DNA of 64,000 bases from Pseudomonas brassicacearum. GTDB lineage: Bacteria; Pseudomonadota; Gammaproteobacteria; Pseudomonadales; Pseudomonadaceae. The translations under genes and the position numbers were made by a program. The notes beneath the pieces are model-generated. The model did no database searches, had not been told where the DNA came from, and was given only the letters and a program-made list of their open reading frames with translations. Location of the stretch: the NCBI RefSeq assembly GCF_003732265.1, contig NZ_MOBK01000001.1, positions 1,116,001 through 1,180,000 of the forward strand, written 5' to 3'. Shown one piece after another: positions 34,908 to 44,318 of this stretch (the stretch's first letter is position 1; each line of letters opens with the position of its first letter).

Positions 34908-35114
34908 TCAGGGTTTCAGGTCAGCAAGGGGGTCATAAGGCTTCGCTGGGGCCTTGGGGTTGTCGCCCGGCTTCACGTCCCTGGGCGCCTTGGCGGGACC
35001 GATGGGGTCGACCTGGGGATCGGCGAGGTCCGGCGAGTCGGGATCGAATCCCAACTCATCGCCCGAAGAATGCTCAGACGAATGCGGGCCGACGGGGGTA
35101 GTGGAATGTGCCAT
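34908..35114 (-). CDS. Small Pro/Asp-rich hypothetical protein
   Basis: A 68-residue protein beginning MAHSTTPVG, with DPDSPDLADPQVDPIGP and a Pro-rich end. The ATG with AAGGAGGCGCCC upstream is a strong start; a 13-residue longer reading lacks one. It resembles its downstream neighbour in composition and in the DPDSP motif. Function unknown; probably disordered and cytoplasmic. Confidence 0.72.
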   Translation of the reverse strand: MAHSTTPVGPHSSEHSSGDELGFDPDSPDLADPQVDPIGPAKAPRDVKPGDNPKAPAKPYDPLADLKP

Positions 35115-35208
35115 GGGCGCCTCCTTGGATGTGGCCCGGAAAAATCCGGGCACTGTCCATTAGAGAGCCGCCGCACGCAGCAGTGCCTGAAGGATGACGA
35201 ACGGACGC

Positions 35209-35883
35209 TTACTGCGTGGCCAGGGCCTTCTTCGCCCGTGCCGCCGCTTGCTCCTGACCGGCCTGCCCCAGATCATTCGCGGCCTTGAGCCAACGCTGCT
35301 GATCGACGTTGACGGGAATCTGGTTCGGCTTCTGGATCAGCACGGCCCAGCCACCCGCGTCCTTGAACGACGACTCAAACGAACTGAAGCTCATCATGTC
35401 CCGATGATTCATCCCCGCGCGCAGCAGCACGGTCTGCTTCTTGCGGTTGTACCCGGCGAGAATGGCGTAGCGCGGCTCAGCCCAGAGCGCGGAGCCTTCG
35501 GTGAAGCGCACCATCACCGGATAGCCGGCAGCGACCTGGGTCAACAGCGCGGGCAACGTGCTGTCGAGGGGATAAACCACCATCCCGTATTCGCGTGCCA
35601 GATTCTGCAGGTTCTGCTGCAACTGGTCCTCGGCGCCCGGCAAATGCAGGGGTTTTTCCAACAAGCCCGGGGTGATGACTATGCCCTGTTGCGCCAACAG
35701 GCTGGCCAGCACTTGCGGTCCGCTTTGAAAGGCTTGCCCGCGATAGAACGTACCGCTGAGTTCCACCCGCTCCGGCAGACGCTGGATCTGCGGCGCAACG
35801 CTCCCGGCGCACCCCGCCAACCCGGCCACACAGCCCATAATCAGCGCTGCCATGCGAATTCGAGAAAATACCCGCTCCATCAT
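35209..35883 (-). CDS. Peptidase C39-like lipoprotein with substituted catalytic residues
   Basis: A 224-residue lipoprotein with lipobox LAGC25. The body has the papain-like C39 plan: an early helix QAFQSGPQVLASLLAQQGI, a central YGMVVYPLD, and a late AEPRYAILAGYN segment. Active members have Cys-Gly-Pro and His-Tyr in these places; here they read S54-G-P and R-Y, so hydrolysis is unlikely. The C-terminus is a helical, tetratricopeptide-like tail (WLKAANDLGQAGQEQAAA). It may bind peptides or cell-wall partners in the periplasm. An upstream in-frame extension is rejected because it precedes the signal peptide. Confidence 0.8.
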   Translation of the reverse strand: MMERVFSRIRMAALIMGCVAGLAGCAGSVAPQIQRLPERVELSGTFYRGQAFQSGPQVLASLLAQQGIVITPGLLEKPLHLPGAEDQLQQNLQNLAREYGMVVYPLDSTLPALLTQVAAGYPVMVRFTEGSALWAEPRYAILAGYNRKKQTVLLRAGMNHRDMMSFSSFESSFKDAGGWAVLIQKPNQIPVNVDQQRWLKAANDLGQAGQEQAAARAKKALATQ

Positions 35884-36102
35884 CACTCTCTTGTTCAGAC
35901 GCCGGGCAACAGGCTCCCGGCTAGGCTGTCGATCATAGGATGCCGCGCGACGGCGGTATAGCCTTAACCGGCAGTTACGTGCGATCGATAGAGCGAACTG
36001 GTTAGTGACAGACGACCTTTGGTCAATTGTCTGACACACAGCACCGACTAGACTGTCAGTTGCATAGCGTGTGTGCCCGATGCAGGGCAAAGAGGAGGCA
36101 CG

Positions 36103-36276
36103 ATGAGCCTGGCAATGACGATCGTGATGTTGATTTCCGGCTGGCTGGCCGTTGCCGCCGCCATGTTGTGGGGAGTCCTGCGCATTACCCGGCGGCACCA
36201 CCACCACCACCCGACTCAATTACCGCCTGAAGCGACCACCGAAAAGTCCGCGGCCCGTCACGCCGCCGTGCACTGA
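36103..36276 (+). CDS. Small single-pass membrane protein with His cluster
   Basis: A 57-residue protein with one hydrophobic helix (AMTIVMLISGWLAVAAAMLW) and a short basic, His-rich tail (RITRRHHHHH). AGAGGAGG lies 5 nt before the ATG, a strong ribosome site. The His run could bind metal. It lies alone between the C39-like gene and terC. Function unknown. Confidence 0.72.
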   Translation: MSLAMTIVMLISGWLAVAAAMLWGVLRITRRHHHHHPTQLPPEATTEKSAARHAAVH

Positions 36277-36302
36277 CCGGAATTTTCCGCCTTCAAAAAA
36301 AT

Positions 36303-36334
36303 GGCCGCCTGAACACTTTCGTATTCAAGCGGCC
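36303..36334. terminator. Terminator between the small membrane protein and terC
   Basis: A GGCCGC ... GCGGCC stem with an inner GAA/TTC pairing. It is followed by TTTT on the plus strand and by ATTTTTTT on the minus strand, so it can serve both genes. Confidence 0.82.
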
Positions 36335-36351
36335 TTTTCAGTTATCGCCGA

Positions 36352-37101
36352 TCAAGCGTCAGCAGCAACGCGCTTCTGCTTGGCCCTTCGCGACATCATG
36401 TTCAAGCACTCGATCGTTGCCGAGAACGCCATGGCCGCGTAGACGTAGCCTTTCGGTACGTGGGCGCCGAAGCCTTCGGCGATCAGCGTCATGCCGATCA
36501 TGATCAGGAAGCCCAGCGCCAACATCACCACCGTCGGGTTGTCGTTGATGAACCTGGCCAACGGATCAGCCGCCAGCAACATCACCAGTACCGACACCAC
36601 CACCGCGATAATCATGATCGGCAAATGCTCGGTCATGCCGACCGCAGTGATGATGCTGTCGATGGAAAACACCATGTCCAGCATCAGGATCTGCCCGATC
36701 GCAGCGGCAAAACCCAGGGTCACGGTCGACGTCGCCGACTTCGGATCTTCCGGTGCCGGGTCCATGCTGTGATGGATCTCGGTGGTGGCTTTCCACAACA
36801 GGAACAAGCCGCCGGCAATCAGGATCATGTCCTTCCAGGAGAACGCGTGGCCGAGGATTTCGATCACAGGCGCCGTCAACTGCACGATAAATGCGATGGT
36901 GCTCAGCAGACCCAGACGCAGGATCAGCGCCATGCCGATACCGATGCGGCGGGCTTTCTGCCGATGCTGCTCGGGCAGCTTATTGGTCAGGATCGAGATG
37001 AAGATCAGGTTGTCGATGCCGAGCACGATCTCCATGACAATCAACGTGGCCAGGGCGACCCAGGCGGTGGGGCTTGCAGCAAGTTCTAAAAGGTATTCCA
37101 T
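36352..37101 (-). CDS. TerC family integral membrane protein
   Basis: A 249-residue membrane protein with about seven helices and the TerC signatures [13 protein letters not shown] and [14 protein letters not shown], whose acidic residues in helices point to cation handling. TerC relatives are linked to tellurite resistance or Mn2+ efflux and metalation of exported proteins. It precedes a small lipoprotein gene divergently from nhaR. Confidence 0.92.
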   Translation of the reverse strand: MEYLLELAASPTAWVALATLIVMEIVLGIDNLIFISILTNKLPEQHRQKARRIGIGMALILRLGLLSTIAFIVQLTAPVIEILGHAFSWKDMILIAGGLFLLWKATTEIHHSMDPAPEDPKSATSTVTLGFAAAIGQILMLDMVFSIDSIITAVGMTEHLPIMIIAVVVSVLVMLLAADPLARFINDNPTVVMLALGFLIMIGMTLIAEGFGAHVPKGYVYAAMAFSATIECLNMMSRRAKQKRVAADA

Positions 37102-37127
37102 GGGTCAGTCCTGACTCGTATTAGACG

Positions 37128-37370
37128 TTAGATTTCCTGGGACGAAGCTTCGGTTTTGTCCTTGTCTTCGCCCGCTGATTCTTTCTTGCTGATCAGGCCG
37201 CCGGTGGCGTCGCTGAGCGCTTGTTCGGCGGCTTTGTGCGTATCGTCGATGGCCTGTTTGGCGCTTTCAGCGGCCTTGCCCATCAGTTGCTGAGCACTTT
37301 TTTCGGCCTGGTCGCAACCGGCCAATACCAGTAAAGACGCGAATAGCACTGCCGTAGTGGTGATCTTCAT
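37128..37370 (-). CDS. Small helical lipoprotein
   Basis: An 80-residue protein with signal peptide and lipobox VLAGC19. The mature part is Ala-, Lys- and Glu-rich and predicted helical (AQQLMGKAAESAKQAIDDTHKA), like small Lpp-type or ApoA-like helices, ending in an acidic tail. It lies just upstream of terC on the same strand (26 nt), so the two probably form an operon. Function unknown. Confidence 0.78.
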   Translation of the reverse strand: MKITTTAVLFASLLVLAGCDQAEKSAQQLMGKAAESAKQAIDDTHKAAEQALSDATGGLISKKESAGEDKDKTEASSQEI

Positions 37371-37505
37371 GATGCTTCCCTCGTTAGAACAAACGGCACC
37401 TAAACGATGGCCCGTTGATAGCGACGCATTCTAGGGAGGCAAACACTTCAGGAAAATTCGTATTTTTAGCGGTTATACTTCGGTTTTTACGAACTGTAGA
37501 CCGTC

Positions 37506-38405
37506 ATGCTCAACTATCGGCAATTGCATTACTTCTGGGTGGTGGCCAAGACCGGCAGCATCGTGCGCGCCTGCGAGCAGTTGAACCTGACACCGCAGAC
37601 CATCAGCGGGCAGATTTCCCTGCTTGAGCAAACCTACGGCATCGAATTGTTTCGACGGGTGGGTCGGCAACTGGAACTCACCGAAGCCGGGCGACAGGCC
37701 CTGCCCTACGCCGAGCAGATGTTTCAGCTAGGCGGCGAACTTGAATTGATGTTGCGGGCGCAACCCAATGAGCAACAGATCCAGTTTCGGGTCGGTGTGG
37801 CGGACGTCGTGCCCAAGTCCATCGTCTACCGGCTGATCGCGCCGACCATGGAGTTGAGCGAGCCGCTGCGCATCACCTGCCGCGAAGACAAACTCGAACG
37901 GTTGCTCGCCGACCTGGCGATCCAGCGCCTGGACATGGTGATTTCCGACAGTCCGATGCCCTCGCACCTGGACATCAAGGGCTACAGCCAGAAACTCGGG
38001 GAGTGCGGGATCAGCTTCTTCGCCACGGCGGAACTGGCCGCGCAGTACGGCCAGGATTTCCCCCGCAGCCTGCACGGCGCACCGCTACTGATTCCGGGAC
38101 CGGAAACCGTGGTGCGCAACCGCCTGCAGCGCTGGTTCGCCGAGCAGCAGATCCAGCCGCGCATTGTCGGCGAGTTCGATGACAGCGCATTGATGCAGGC
38201 GTTTGGTCAGTCCGGCAGCGGGATCTTCATCGGCCCGAGCGTGATTGCCGATGAAGTGAAACGCCAATACGGCGTGGAGGTGATTGGCCAGACCGACGCC
38301 GTGACCGAGTCGTTCTACGCCATTTCAGTGGAACGCAAGGTCAAGCACCCCGGCATTGTCGCCATTACCGAAGGTGCCCGACGCGAGCTGTTCACCGAAC
38401 TGTAA
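37506..38405 (+). CDS. nhaR: LysR-type activator NhaR
   Basis: A 299-residue LysR-family protein very close to NhaR: it begins MLNYRQLHYFWVVAKTGSIV, with the helix-turn-helix LTPQTISGQISLLEQ, and the ligand-domain segments VGVADVVPKS and DMVISDSPM match the NhaR family. In enteric bacteria NhaR activates a Na+/H+ antiporter gene and exopolysaccharide genes. No antiporter gene is adjacent here, so its target is unlinked. It is divergent from the lipoprotein-terC operon. Confidence 0.9.
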   Translation: MLNYRQLHYFWVVAKTGSIVRACEQLNLTPQTISGQISLLEQTYGIELFRRVGRQLELTEAGRQALPYAEQMFQLGGELELMLRAQPNEQQIQFRVGVADVVPKSIVYRLIAPTMELSEPLRITCREDKLERLLADLAIQRLDMVISDSPMPSHLDIKGYSQKLGECGISFFATAELAAQYGQDFPRSLHGAPLLIPGPETVVRNRLQRWFAEQQIQPRIVGEFDDSALMQAFGQSGSGIFIGPSVIADEVKRQYGVEVIGQTDAVTESFYAISVERKVKHPGIVAITEGARRELFTEL

Positions 38406-38409
38406 AACC

Positions 38410-39564
38410 TCAGGCGCAGATTTCACGCGGTTTGAAGGTCATCAGCGCAATCGCCAGCAGGATCGAGGCGAGGATAAACGCGGCGGCCGCGAACCCAAGA
38501 CCTTGCAGCCCGAAGTTGTCGATCACCCGGCCGCCGACCATCGCACCCAGGCCGATGCCGAGGTTGGCCCCGGCAATGTTCAGCGAGGCGGCGAACGCCG
38601 GCGCTTCGGGCGCCGCTTTCATCAGGCGCACATGGCTGACCAGGAACAACGCGGCCTGCGTCACGCCCCAGATACCCATCGCCGCCGCCAGACCGAGGGG
38701 CGAATGAATGTTCGGCACCAGCGCCACCAGGCCGGCAATCATGAATGCGCAGAACATCACCGAAGCGATCAGCGGATGACGGTCCACCGCGCGACCGCCC
38801 AGCGAGTTACCGATCAGCCCGACCGCGCCGAAGCCCATCAGGCACCAGCCGACCACCGTGCCGTTGAAACCGGCCAGGCGCTCAAGGATGTCCGCCAGGT
38901 AGGTGTACGCGGTAAACATGCCGCTGAAGACCACCACCGACAGCAACACATGGCCGATCATCAGTGGGCTGCGCAGGATCTTGAATTGTGAGCGGAAACT
39001 CACCTGATGCTGATGCAGGCTGGTTTTCGGCAGGTAGATAAACAGCAGCAAGGCCTTGGCAAAGGCGATGACCGCCAGAATGCCAAAGGCGCTACGCCAG
39101 CCGAACGCATCGGAAATCAGCGTGCCCACCGGAATGCCAAACACTGTGGCGCAGACTATGCCGAAGCCAATCTTGGCGATGGCCCGCCCGGCGTAGTCCG
39201 GCCCGACAATGTCTACCGCTGTCTCGCTGGCCAGGGCCCAGAACACCGGCAAGCCGAGTGCGGGAACCAACCGGGCGAAAGCCATCACCCAGATATTCGG
39301 CGCAAACGCCGCGAGGGTATTGGCCAGACCGAACATGATCAGCACCGAGATGAACAGCTTGCGGCGTTCAAAACGCGCGAAGTACGCGGTCAGGAACGGC
39401 CCGAAAGCGGCGACGGTGAAGGCGAACAACGTCACCAGCAAACCGGCTTGCGGGATGCTGACTTCAAGGTCACGGGCGATGGCCGGCAACAGGCCGACGA
39501 TGACGAATTCCGTGGTCAGCACCGTGAAACCGGCGGCGGACAACAGAAGAATGGGCAACAGCAT
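38410..39564 (-). CDS. MFS transporter, arabinose/purine-efflux (DHA1) type
   Basis: A 384-residue 12-helix major facilitator. It begins MLLPILLLSAAGFTVLTTEFVIVGLLP and has the loop motif ARFERRKLF, typical of the DHA1 group with AraJ/NepI/YdhP-like exporters. The ATG with GGAG 7 nt upstream is chosen over an upstream in-frame start. Substrate unknown; sugars, nucleosides or drugs are possible. It converges with nhaR and is divergent from sstT. Confidence 0.87.
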   Translation of the reverse strand: MLLPILLLSAAGFTVLTTEFVIVGLLPAIARDLEVSIPQAGLLVTLFAFTVAAFGPFLTAYFARFERRKLFISVLIMFGLANTLAAFAPNIWVMAFARLVPALGLPVFWALASETAVDIVGPDYAGRAIAKIGFGIVCATVFGIPVGTLISDAFGWRSAFGILAVIAFAKALLLFIYLPKTSLHQHQVSFRSQFKILRSPLMIGHVLLSVVVFSGMFTAYTYLADILERLAGFNGTVVGWCLMGFGAVGLIGNSLGGRAVDRHPLIASVMFCAFMIAGLVALVPNIHSPLGLAAAMGIWGVTQAALFLVSHVRLMKAAPEAPAFAASLNIAGANLGIGLGAMVGGRVIDNFGLQGLGFAAAAFILASILLAIALMTFKPREICA

Positions 39565-39861
39565 GCACAACTCCAGAAAACGACGACACCAGCGAATAGC
39601 CCGAAGGCCCACTGGCAGACTTGAAAATGAGGATGGCGAATCTTAACAGAGTGTTTCCAAAGCGGGTTGCACGAACCTGCTTATCTGGTTGATTGCGCGG
39701 GTGGCAGATCGTCACAGGTCTGAAGGATCGATCCTGCGCTGTGATAAAGTCCGCGCCCTGAAAAACGTACACCCTTTCCGGTTTCCTGCCTGCGGCCTGC
39801 CCTGTTTGTTGCTGCATACCTGCGAAACCCTGCACCTATAAAAAATCAGAGATGCTGCTTT

Positions 39862-41094
39862 ATGACTGCTTCATCCCCTTCTCTATTGCAACGCCTGAAA
39901 CGCACCACCCTGGTCACGCAAATCATCATCGGCCTGATCGCCGGCATTGCCCTGGCCCTGTTTGCGCCTGAAGTGGCGAAGTCCACGGCGTTTATCGGCA
40001 AGGTGTTCGTCTCGGCGCTGAAAGCCGTCGCGCCGATTCTGGTGTTCGTACTGGTCATGGCGTCGATCGCCAATCACAAGCACGGCCAGGAAACCCATAT
40101 CCGGCCGATTCTGTTTTTGTATTTGCTCGGCACGTTCGCGGCGGCGGTGGTCGCAGTGGTGGCCAGCATGATGTTCCCGTCGAATCTGGTGTTGTCGACG
40201 CAAGACGTCGCGGTCACCGCGCCGGGCGGTATCGGCGAAGTGTTGCAAAGCCTGCTGCTGAGCGTGGTCGACAACCCGGTGAGTGCGCTGATGAACGCCA
40301 ACTTCATCGGCATCCTCGCCTGGGCCATCGGCATGGGCATCGCCATTCGCCATGCCGGCGACACCACCCGTGAAGTGCTGGGCGACTTGTCCAACGGCGT
40401 GACCGTGATCGTGCGCCTGGTGATCCGTTTTGCCCCGCTGGGGATTTTCGGCCTGGTGGCCTCGACCCTCGCCACCTCCGGTTTCGGTGCGTTGATCGGC
40501 TACGCGCATTTGCTGGCCGTGCTGCTCGGTTGCATGCTGTTCGTGGCGCTGGTGATGAACCCGATCATCGTGTTCTGGAAACTGCGCCGCAACCCGTATC
40601 CACTGGTGCTGATGTGCCTGCGCGAGAGCGGCATCACTGCATTTTTCACCCGCAGTTCGGCGGCGAACATTCCGGTCAATCTGGAATTGAGCAAGCGCCT
40701 GGGCCTGCATGAAGACACCTACTCCGTATCGATCCCGCTGGGCGCAACCATCAACATGGCCGGCGCGGCGATCACCATCACCGTGCTGACCCTGGCGGCG
40801 GTGCATACCCTGGGCATCGCCGTGGACATTCCGACTGCGATCCTGCTGAGCGTCGTCGCGGCGATTTGCGCCTGTGGCGCTTCGGGTGTGGCGGGTGGTT
40901 CGTTGTTGCTGATTCCGCTGGCGTGCAGCCTGTTCGGTATTCCGAGCGAGATTGCCATGCAGGTGGTGGCGGTTGGTTTCATCATTGGCGTGTTGCAGGA
41001 CTCGGCGGAGACGGCGCTGAACTCGTCCACTGATGTGCTGTTCACAGCGGCGGCCTGCCTGGGTGAAGAACAGAAAGCCCAACGCACGGCCTGA
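39862..41094 (+). CDS. sstT: Serine/threonine:sodium symporter SstT
   Basis: A 410-residue dicarboxylate/amino acid:cation symporter. It resembles SstT over the length, with [19 protein letters not shown] at the N-terminus, the hairpin motif [11 protein letters not shown], and [14 protein letters not shown] in the transport core. It takes up serine and threonine with Na+. It is preceded by 240 nt of upstream DNA with no supported gene and followed by a REP pair. Confidence 0.92.
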   Translation: MTASSPSLLQRLKRTTLVTQIIIGLIAGIALALFAPEVAKSTAFIGKVFVSALKAVAPILVFVLVMASIANHKHGQETHIRPILFLYLLGTFAAAVVAVVASMMFPSNLVLSTQDVAVTAPGGIGEVLQSLLLSVVDNPVSALMNANFIGILAWAIGMGIAIRHAGDTTREVLGDLSNGVTVIVRLVIRFAPLGIFGLVASTLATSGFGALIGYAHLLAVLLGCMLFVALVMNPIIVFWKLRRNPYPLVLMCLRESGITAFFTRSSAANIPVNLELSKRLGLHEDTYSVSIPLGATINMAGAAITITVLTLAAVHTLGIAVDIPTAILLSVVAAICACGASGVAGGSLLLIPLACSLFGIPSEIAMQVVAVGFIIGVLQDSAETALNSSTDVLFTAAACLGEEQKAQRTA

Positions 41095-41098
41095 TCAA

Positions 41099-41213
41099 CA
41101 CCGCAAAACCTGTGGGAGCGGGCTTGCTCGCGAAGGGGCCGTCAGCCTTAACATAACCGTTGACTGACACACCGCTTTCGCGAGCAAGCCCGCTCCCACA
41201 AGGGTTTGCGGTG
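41099..41213. repeat. REP pair (inverted) after sstT
   Basis: Two inverted REP units (GTGGGAGCGGGCTTGCTCGCG and its complement, split by about 45 nt) with extra symmetrical flanks ACCGCAAAACC / GGGTTTGCGGT. This is the common Pseudomonas extragenic palindrome. Confidence 0.93.
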
Positions 41214-41234
41214 AAGTGAAGAATGCAGGCACAT

Positions 41235-41273
41235 AAAAAAGCCCCCGCAACCAATGGCTGCGGGGGCTTTTTT
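41235..41273. terminator. Bidirectional terminator
   Basis: AAAAAAGCCCCCGCA ... TGCGGGGGCTTTTTT, a long GC stem with A/T runs on both sides. It mainly ends the DUF1993 gene on the minus strand. Confidence 0.92.
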
Positions 41274-41286
41274 GTACCCGGGCGGT

Positions 41287-41796
41287 TTAGAACGCGCCCA
41301 TGTAATCGCGCTTGCCCACTTCCACGCCGTTGTGACGCAGCAAGGCGTAAGCAGTGGTGACGTGGAAGAAGAACTGCGGCAATCCGTAGCTCAGCAGGTA
41401 AGCCTGGCCGCTGAAGCGCTTCTCTTTAGGGGTGCCCGGACGGGTCACGATCTCGATGCCTTCCTTGCCGTTGATTTGCTCCGGCTTGATCTCGGCGATG
41501 TAGGCCAGGACCTTGGTCAGCAGCGCTTGCAGTTCGGCGAAGGTGGTTTCGGTGTCTTCGTACTTCGGCACTTCAACTTCGGCCAGACGCGAAGAAACGC
41601 CTTTGGCGAAATCAACGGCGATCTGCACCTGACGCACCAGCGGGAACATGTCCGGGAACAGACGGGCTTGCAGGAATGCGTTCGGGTCGATGTTCTTGGC
41701 GGTGGCGTGGGCTTCGGCCTTGTTCAGCACATCGCTGAGCGCGGTGAGCATTTGCTTGAAAACAGGGACGGAGGCGTCGTACAGGGAAATAGTCAT
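41287..41796 (-). CDS. DUF1993 family protein
   Basis: A 169-residue cytoplasmic protein of the DUF1993 family, a DinB-like four-helix fold. It shows MTISLYDASVPVFKQML, the LFPDMFPLVRQVQIA block, RFSGQAYLLSYGLPQFFFHVTTAYALLRHNGV and the GKRDYMG end. The His in QFFFHVT occupies a position often used for metal in DinB-like folds. Function unknown. It stands alone downstream of the glycosylation operon. Confidence 0.9.
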   Translation of the reverse strand: MTISLYDASVPVFKQMLTALSDVLNKAEAHATAKNIDPNAFLQARLFPDMFPLVRQVQIAVDFAKGVSSRLAEVEVPKYEDTETTFAELQALLTKVLAYIAEIKPEQINGKEGIEIVTRPGTPKEKRFSGQAYLLSYGLPQFFFHVTTAYALLRHNGVEVGKRDYMGAF

Positions 41797-41889
41797 GGCA
41801 GTCTCGTGTGGTAACAGGAGGGGAAACGTCGGCCGATTATAGCCATGCCCGCCCCTCCTGCCATGGGTCTTTTTCAGCTGCCGTAATCC

Positions 41890-43299
41890 TTAATGGCAGT
41901 CCCCGCCCATGCGCACCAGCAGCGCGGCGCGGTGTGGTTTCAGATAGGGTTCGACTTCGCCGACTTTGCACGACGCGAGGTTCTGCAATTGCGGGTCGAG
42001 GGGTTCTTGCACAAACAGCAGCCCCACTGGGCGTTCATCCCCTTGCAGTTGAGCAAGGGTCAGCGGCGCCACCGGCCGCCCCATGTAATAGACCAGACGG
42101 ATATCCGGTTCACCGACGCTGTAGGCCTTCTGTCCCGGCTGCCCGGCGGACAGCGTGGCGACCTGTTCCAGACCACCGACGCGATGGGACAGCACCCGGG
42201 CTTCGACGAACACGTAAAACACCACAAACCCGGCCAGCATCACGTACGGAACCCTGGCCAGGCAGGTACGCCAGCGTCCTTGCATGCCTTCGAGCACGGC
42301 GGCCCAGTGCATGGCCAGCAGCAAGGCCATGGACGGGTAAACCGGCAACAGGTACTTGCCGTGCTTTTCGGTGAACAGGGAGAAAATCAGCAGCGGCAGC
42401 AGCGTGCAGCACAGCAGCATGGCCGCCTCACGGCGCGAACGGATCATCGCCCAGAACTTGCGCGGCTGCACAAACACAATCAGCCAGAACGGAAAGAAGT
42501 CACCGGCCAGGTACAACAGGTACGCGTACCAGGCTTCGGCGCCCTCCCCATCGATCTTGTTCATGATGTCTTCGCTGATGATCGACGACCAGATGCCCCA
42601 GCCCTGACTCAACGACACCGCCACGTACCACGAACTGCCCAGCACCACCGCGATCAGCCAGCCCCATCCGTCACACAGGTAGGCTTTGGCCCGCGCGTCG
42701 CGGCAGATCAAGGCGTACGTCAGGATCGGCGCCGTCACCCACAACAGGCACACCGGCCCTTTGGTCAGCAGCGCGCAACCTAACAGCAGGTAGCTGAGCC
42801 GACTCCACAGCACCCGGCCCTGCTGAAAGATGAACTGCCACGCCGCCAGCAATGCGCCGAAGCACAGCAGGGTCAACAGCATCTCGATTTCCGAGCGGCG
42901 GGCAAACAGGCTGAACGCGCCGTTCGCCGCCAGGAACACCACCGCGAACAGCCCGACCTGCCGCCCGGCTTGCCGAACGCCGTACCAGTACGTGCCGAGG
43001 CAGCACAAGGTCGCGGCCAGTGCCGAAGGCAACCGCACGCTCCACTCGGACACACTGCCCAGCACAGCGGTCGACACCAGGCCCGCCCAATAGAAAAACG
43101 GCGGTTTGGACAAGTACAAGTCGCCGTTCATGTACGGCAGCAACCAGCTCCCGGCTTCGTGCATTTCCCGCACGGTGACGGCGCGACGCGCCTCGTTGAC
43201 GCTGAGAAACGGCACACTGCCCAATCCCCAGAAAAACAGCAGCGCCATGGCGACCGCCGCGAGCAACGTGATATTTCGGGTCGATAACGATCCGCGCAT
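41890..43299 (-). CDS. ArnT-like glycosyltransferase family 39 protein
   Basis: A 469-residue polytopic GT-C fold glycosyltransferase with about 11-12 membrane segments. It resembles ArnT, which moves a sugar from undecaprenyl phosphate to lipid A. The first periplasmic loop motif reads VNEARRAVTVREM; many GT39 members have Asp-Glu here, so the first acidic residue is Asn. YLSKPPFFYW and LLTKGP are also typical. It is the third gene after a GT2 enzyme and a LAB_N protein, so the operon probably loads a sugar on polyprenyl phosphate and transfers it to lipid A or another envelope acceptor. The sugar is unknown. Confidence 0.85.
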   Translation of the reverse strand: MRGSLSTRNITLLAAVAMALLFFWGLGSVPFLSVNEARRAVTVREMHEAGSWLLPYMNGDLYLSKPPFFYWAGLVSTAVLGSVSEWSVRLPSALAATLCCLGTYWYGVRQAGRQVGLFAVVFLAANGAFSLFARRSEIEMLLTLLCFGALLAAWQFIFQQGRVLWSRLSYLLLGCALLTKGPVCLLWVTAPILTYALICRDARAKAYLCDGWGWLIAVVLGSSWYVAVSLSQGWGIWSSIISEDIMNKIDGEGAEAWYAYLLYLAGDFFPFWLIVFVQPRKFWAMIRSRREAAMLLCCTLLPLLIFSLFTEKHGKYLLPVYPSMALLLAMHWAAVLEGMQGRWRTCLARVPYVMLAGFVVFYVFVEARVLSHRVGGLEQVATLSAGQPGQKAYSVGEPDIRLVYYMGRPVAPLTLAQLQGDERPVGLLFVQEPLDPQLQNLASCKVGEVEPYLKPHRAALLVRMGGDCH

Positions 43300-43302
43300 G
43301 AC

Positions 43303-43581
43303 CTACTCCTTCAGGTTTTTGCTTTTAGCGATCAACTGCAAATTGCGGAAATAAACGAGGGTGCCGAAGGCCTGGCCGGCGATGAACACCGGGTCTTGCC
43401 GGTAAATGGCGTACGCGAGCAAGAGCGTGCTGCCGACGATGCTCAGGTACCAGAAGCTCGTCGGAATCACGCTGCGTTTTTTGTATTCGCTGTACAGCCA
43501 TTGCAGGATAAAGCGCCCGGTGAAGGCGATCTGGCCGACAAAACCGACCACCAGCCACAGGGCTTCGCGGGACATGTTCAT
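43303..43581 (-). CDS. Lipid-A-disaccharide synthase N-terminal-like (LAB_N) membrane protein
   Basis: A 92-residue three-helix membrane protein of the LAB_N type (GFVGQIAFTGRFILQWLYSE ... AFGTLVYFRNLQLI), the domain also found ahead of some lpxB genes and related to PQ-loop transporters. It overlaps the upstream GT2 gene by 4 nt (ATGA) and precedes the GT39 gene by 3 nt, so the three are tightly coupled. It may flip or help present the polyprenyl-linked sugar. Confidence 0.88.
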   Translation of the reverse strand: MNMSREALWLVVGFVGQIAFTGRFILQWLYSEYKKRSVIPTSFWYLSIVGSTLLLAYAIYRQDPVFIAGQAFGTLVYFRNLQLIAKSKNLKE

Positions 43582-44318
43582 CCTTCAATCTCCTGCGCAT
43601 GGGTGTTCAGGCGTGTGCGCTTGATCAGCCACCAGACCCCGACCAGGTCGAGGATGCCCACCAAGGCGCGGTCGAGGTTGCCGTACTTGGACACCCCGGC
43701 GGTGCGCGGGCGATGGTTGACCGGGTGGACGATCATTCGGCCGTTATGGCGCTGGATCAGCGCCGGAATAAAACGGTGCATGTGATCGAAGTACGGCAGG
43801 CGCAAAAACGCCGCGCGTTCGATCAGCTTCAAGCCGCACCCGGTGTCCGGGGTGGCGTCCTTGAGCAAGCGGCTACGCAGGCCGTTGGCGAACCGCGAGG
43901 CCCAGAGTTTGCTCGCGGTATCACGGCGGTTGACCCGATGCCCGGCCACCAGTTGCACGTCGACTCGCCCCGGCTCGCCGCGCACCAGCGCCAGCATGCC
44001 GGGAATGTCCGCCGGGTCGTTTTGCCCGTCGCCATCAAGGGTGGCCAGCCATTGGCCGCGCGCCTCGAACGCGGCGTGGTAGAGCGAAGTGCTCTGCCCC
44101 AACGAACGTTCATGGTGCAGGATGCGCAACGCGCTCAGGCCGTTGTGCCGGATTTGCCGCAGTTCGTGCAGGGTGGCGTCGGTGCTGCCATCGTCGACGA
44201 CGATGATTTCGTAGGCCTCGTCGGCCAGGGCCACGCGGATCTCCTCAAGCAGCGGCTTGAGGTTGTTGGCTTCGTTTTTGGCGGGAATCAGTACGGATAC
44301 AAAAATGTCTTGGCTCAT
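43578..44318 (-). CDS. Glycosyltransferase family 2, polyprenyl-phosphate sugar synthase (ArnC/DPM-like)
   Basis: A 246-residue GT-A glycosyltransferase with VLIPAKNEANNLKPLL, EIIVVDDGSTD and the DxD-like ATLDGDGQNDP, the layout of dolichyl/undecaprenyl-phosphate sugar synthases. It lacks the C-terminal membrane helices found in some ArnC proteins. The ATG with GAGAGACTCC upstream is chosen. As first gene of the operon it would make the polyprenyl-phosphate sugar donor for the GT39 enzyme. Confidence 0.87.
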   Translation of the reverse strand: MSQDIFVSVLIPAKNEANNLKPLLEEIRVALADEAYEIIVVDDGSTDATLHELRQIRHNGLSALRILHHERSLGQSTSLYHAAFEARGQWLATLDGDGQNDPADIPGMLALVRGEPGRVDVQLVAGHRVNRRDTASKLWASRFANGLRSRLLKDATPDTGCGLKLIERAAFLRLPYFDHMHRFIPALIQRHNGRMIVHPVNHRPRTAGVSKYGNLDRALVGILDLVGVWWLIKRTRLNTHAQEIEG

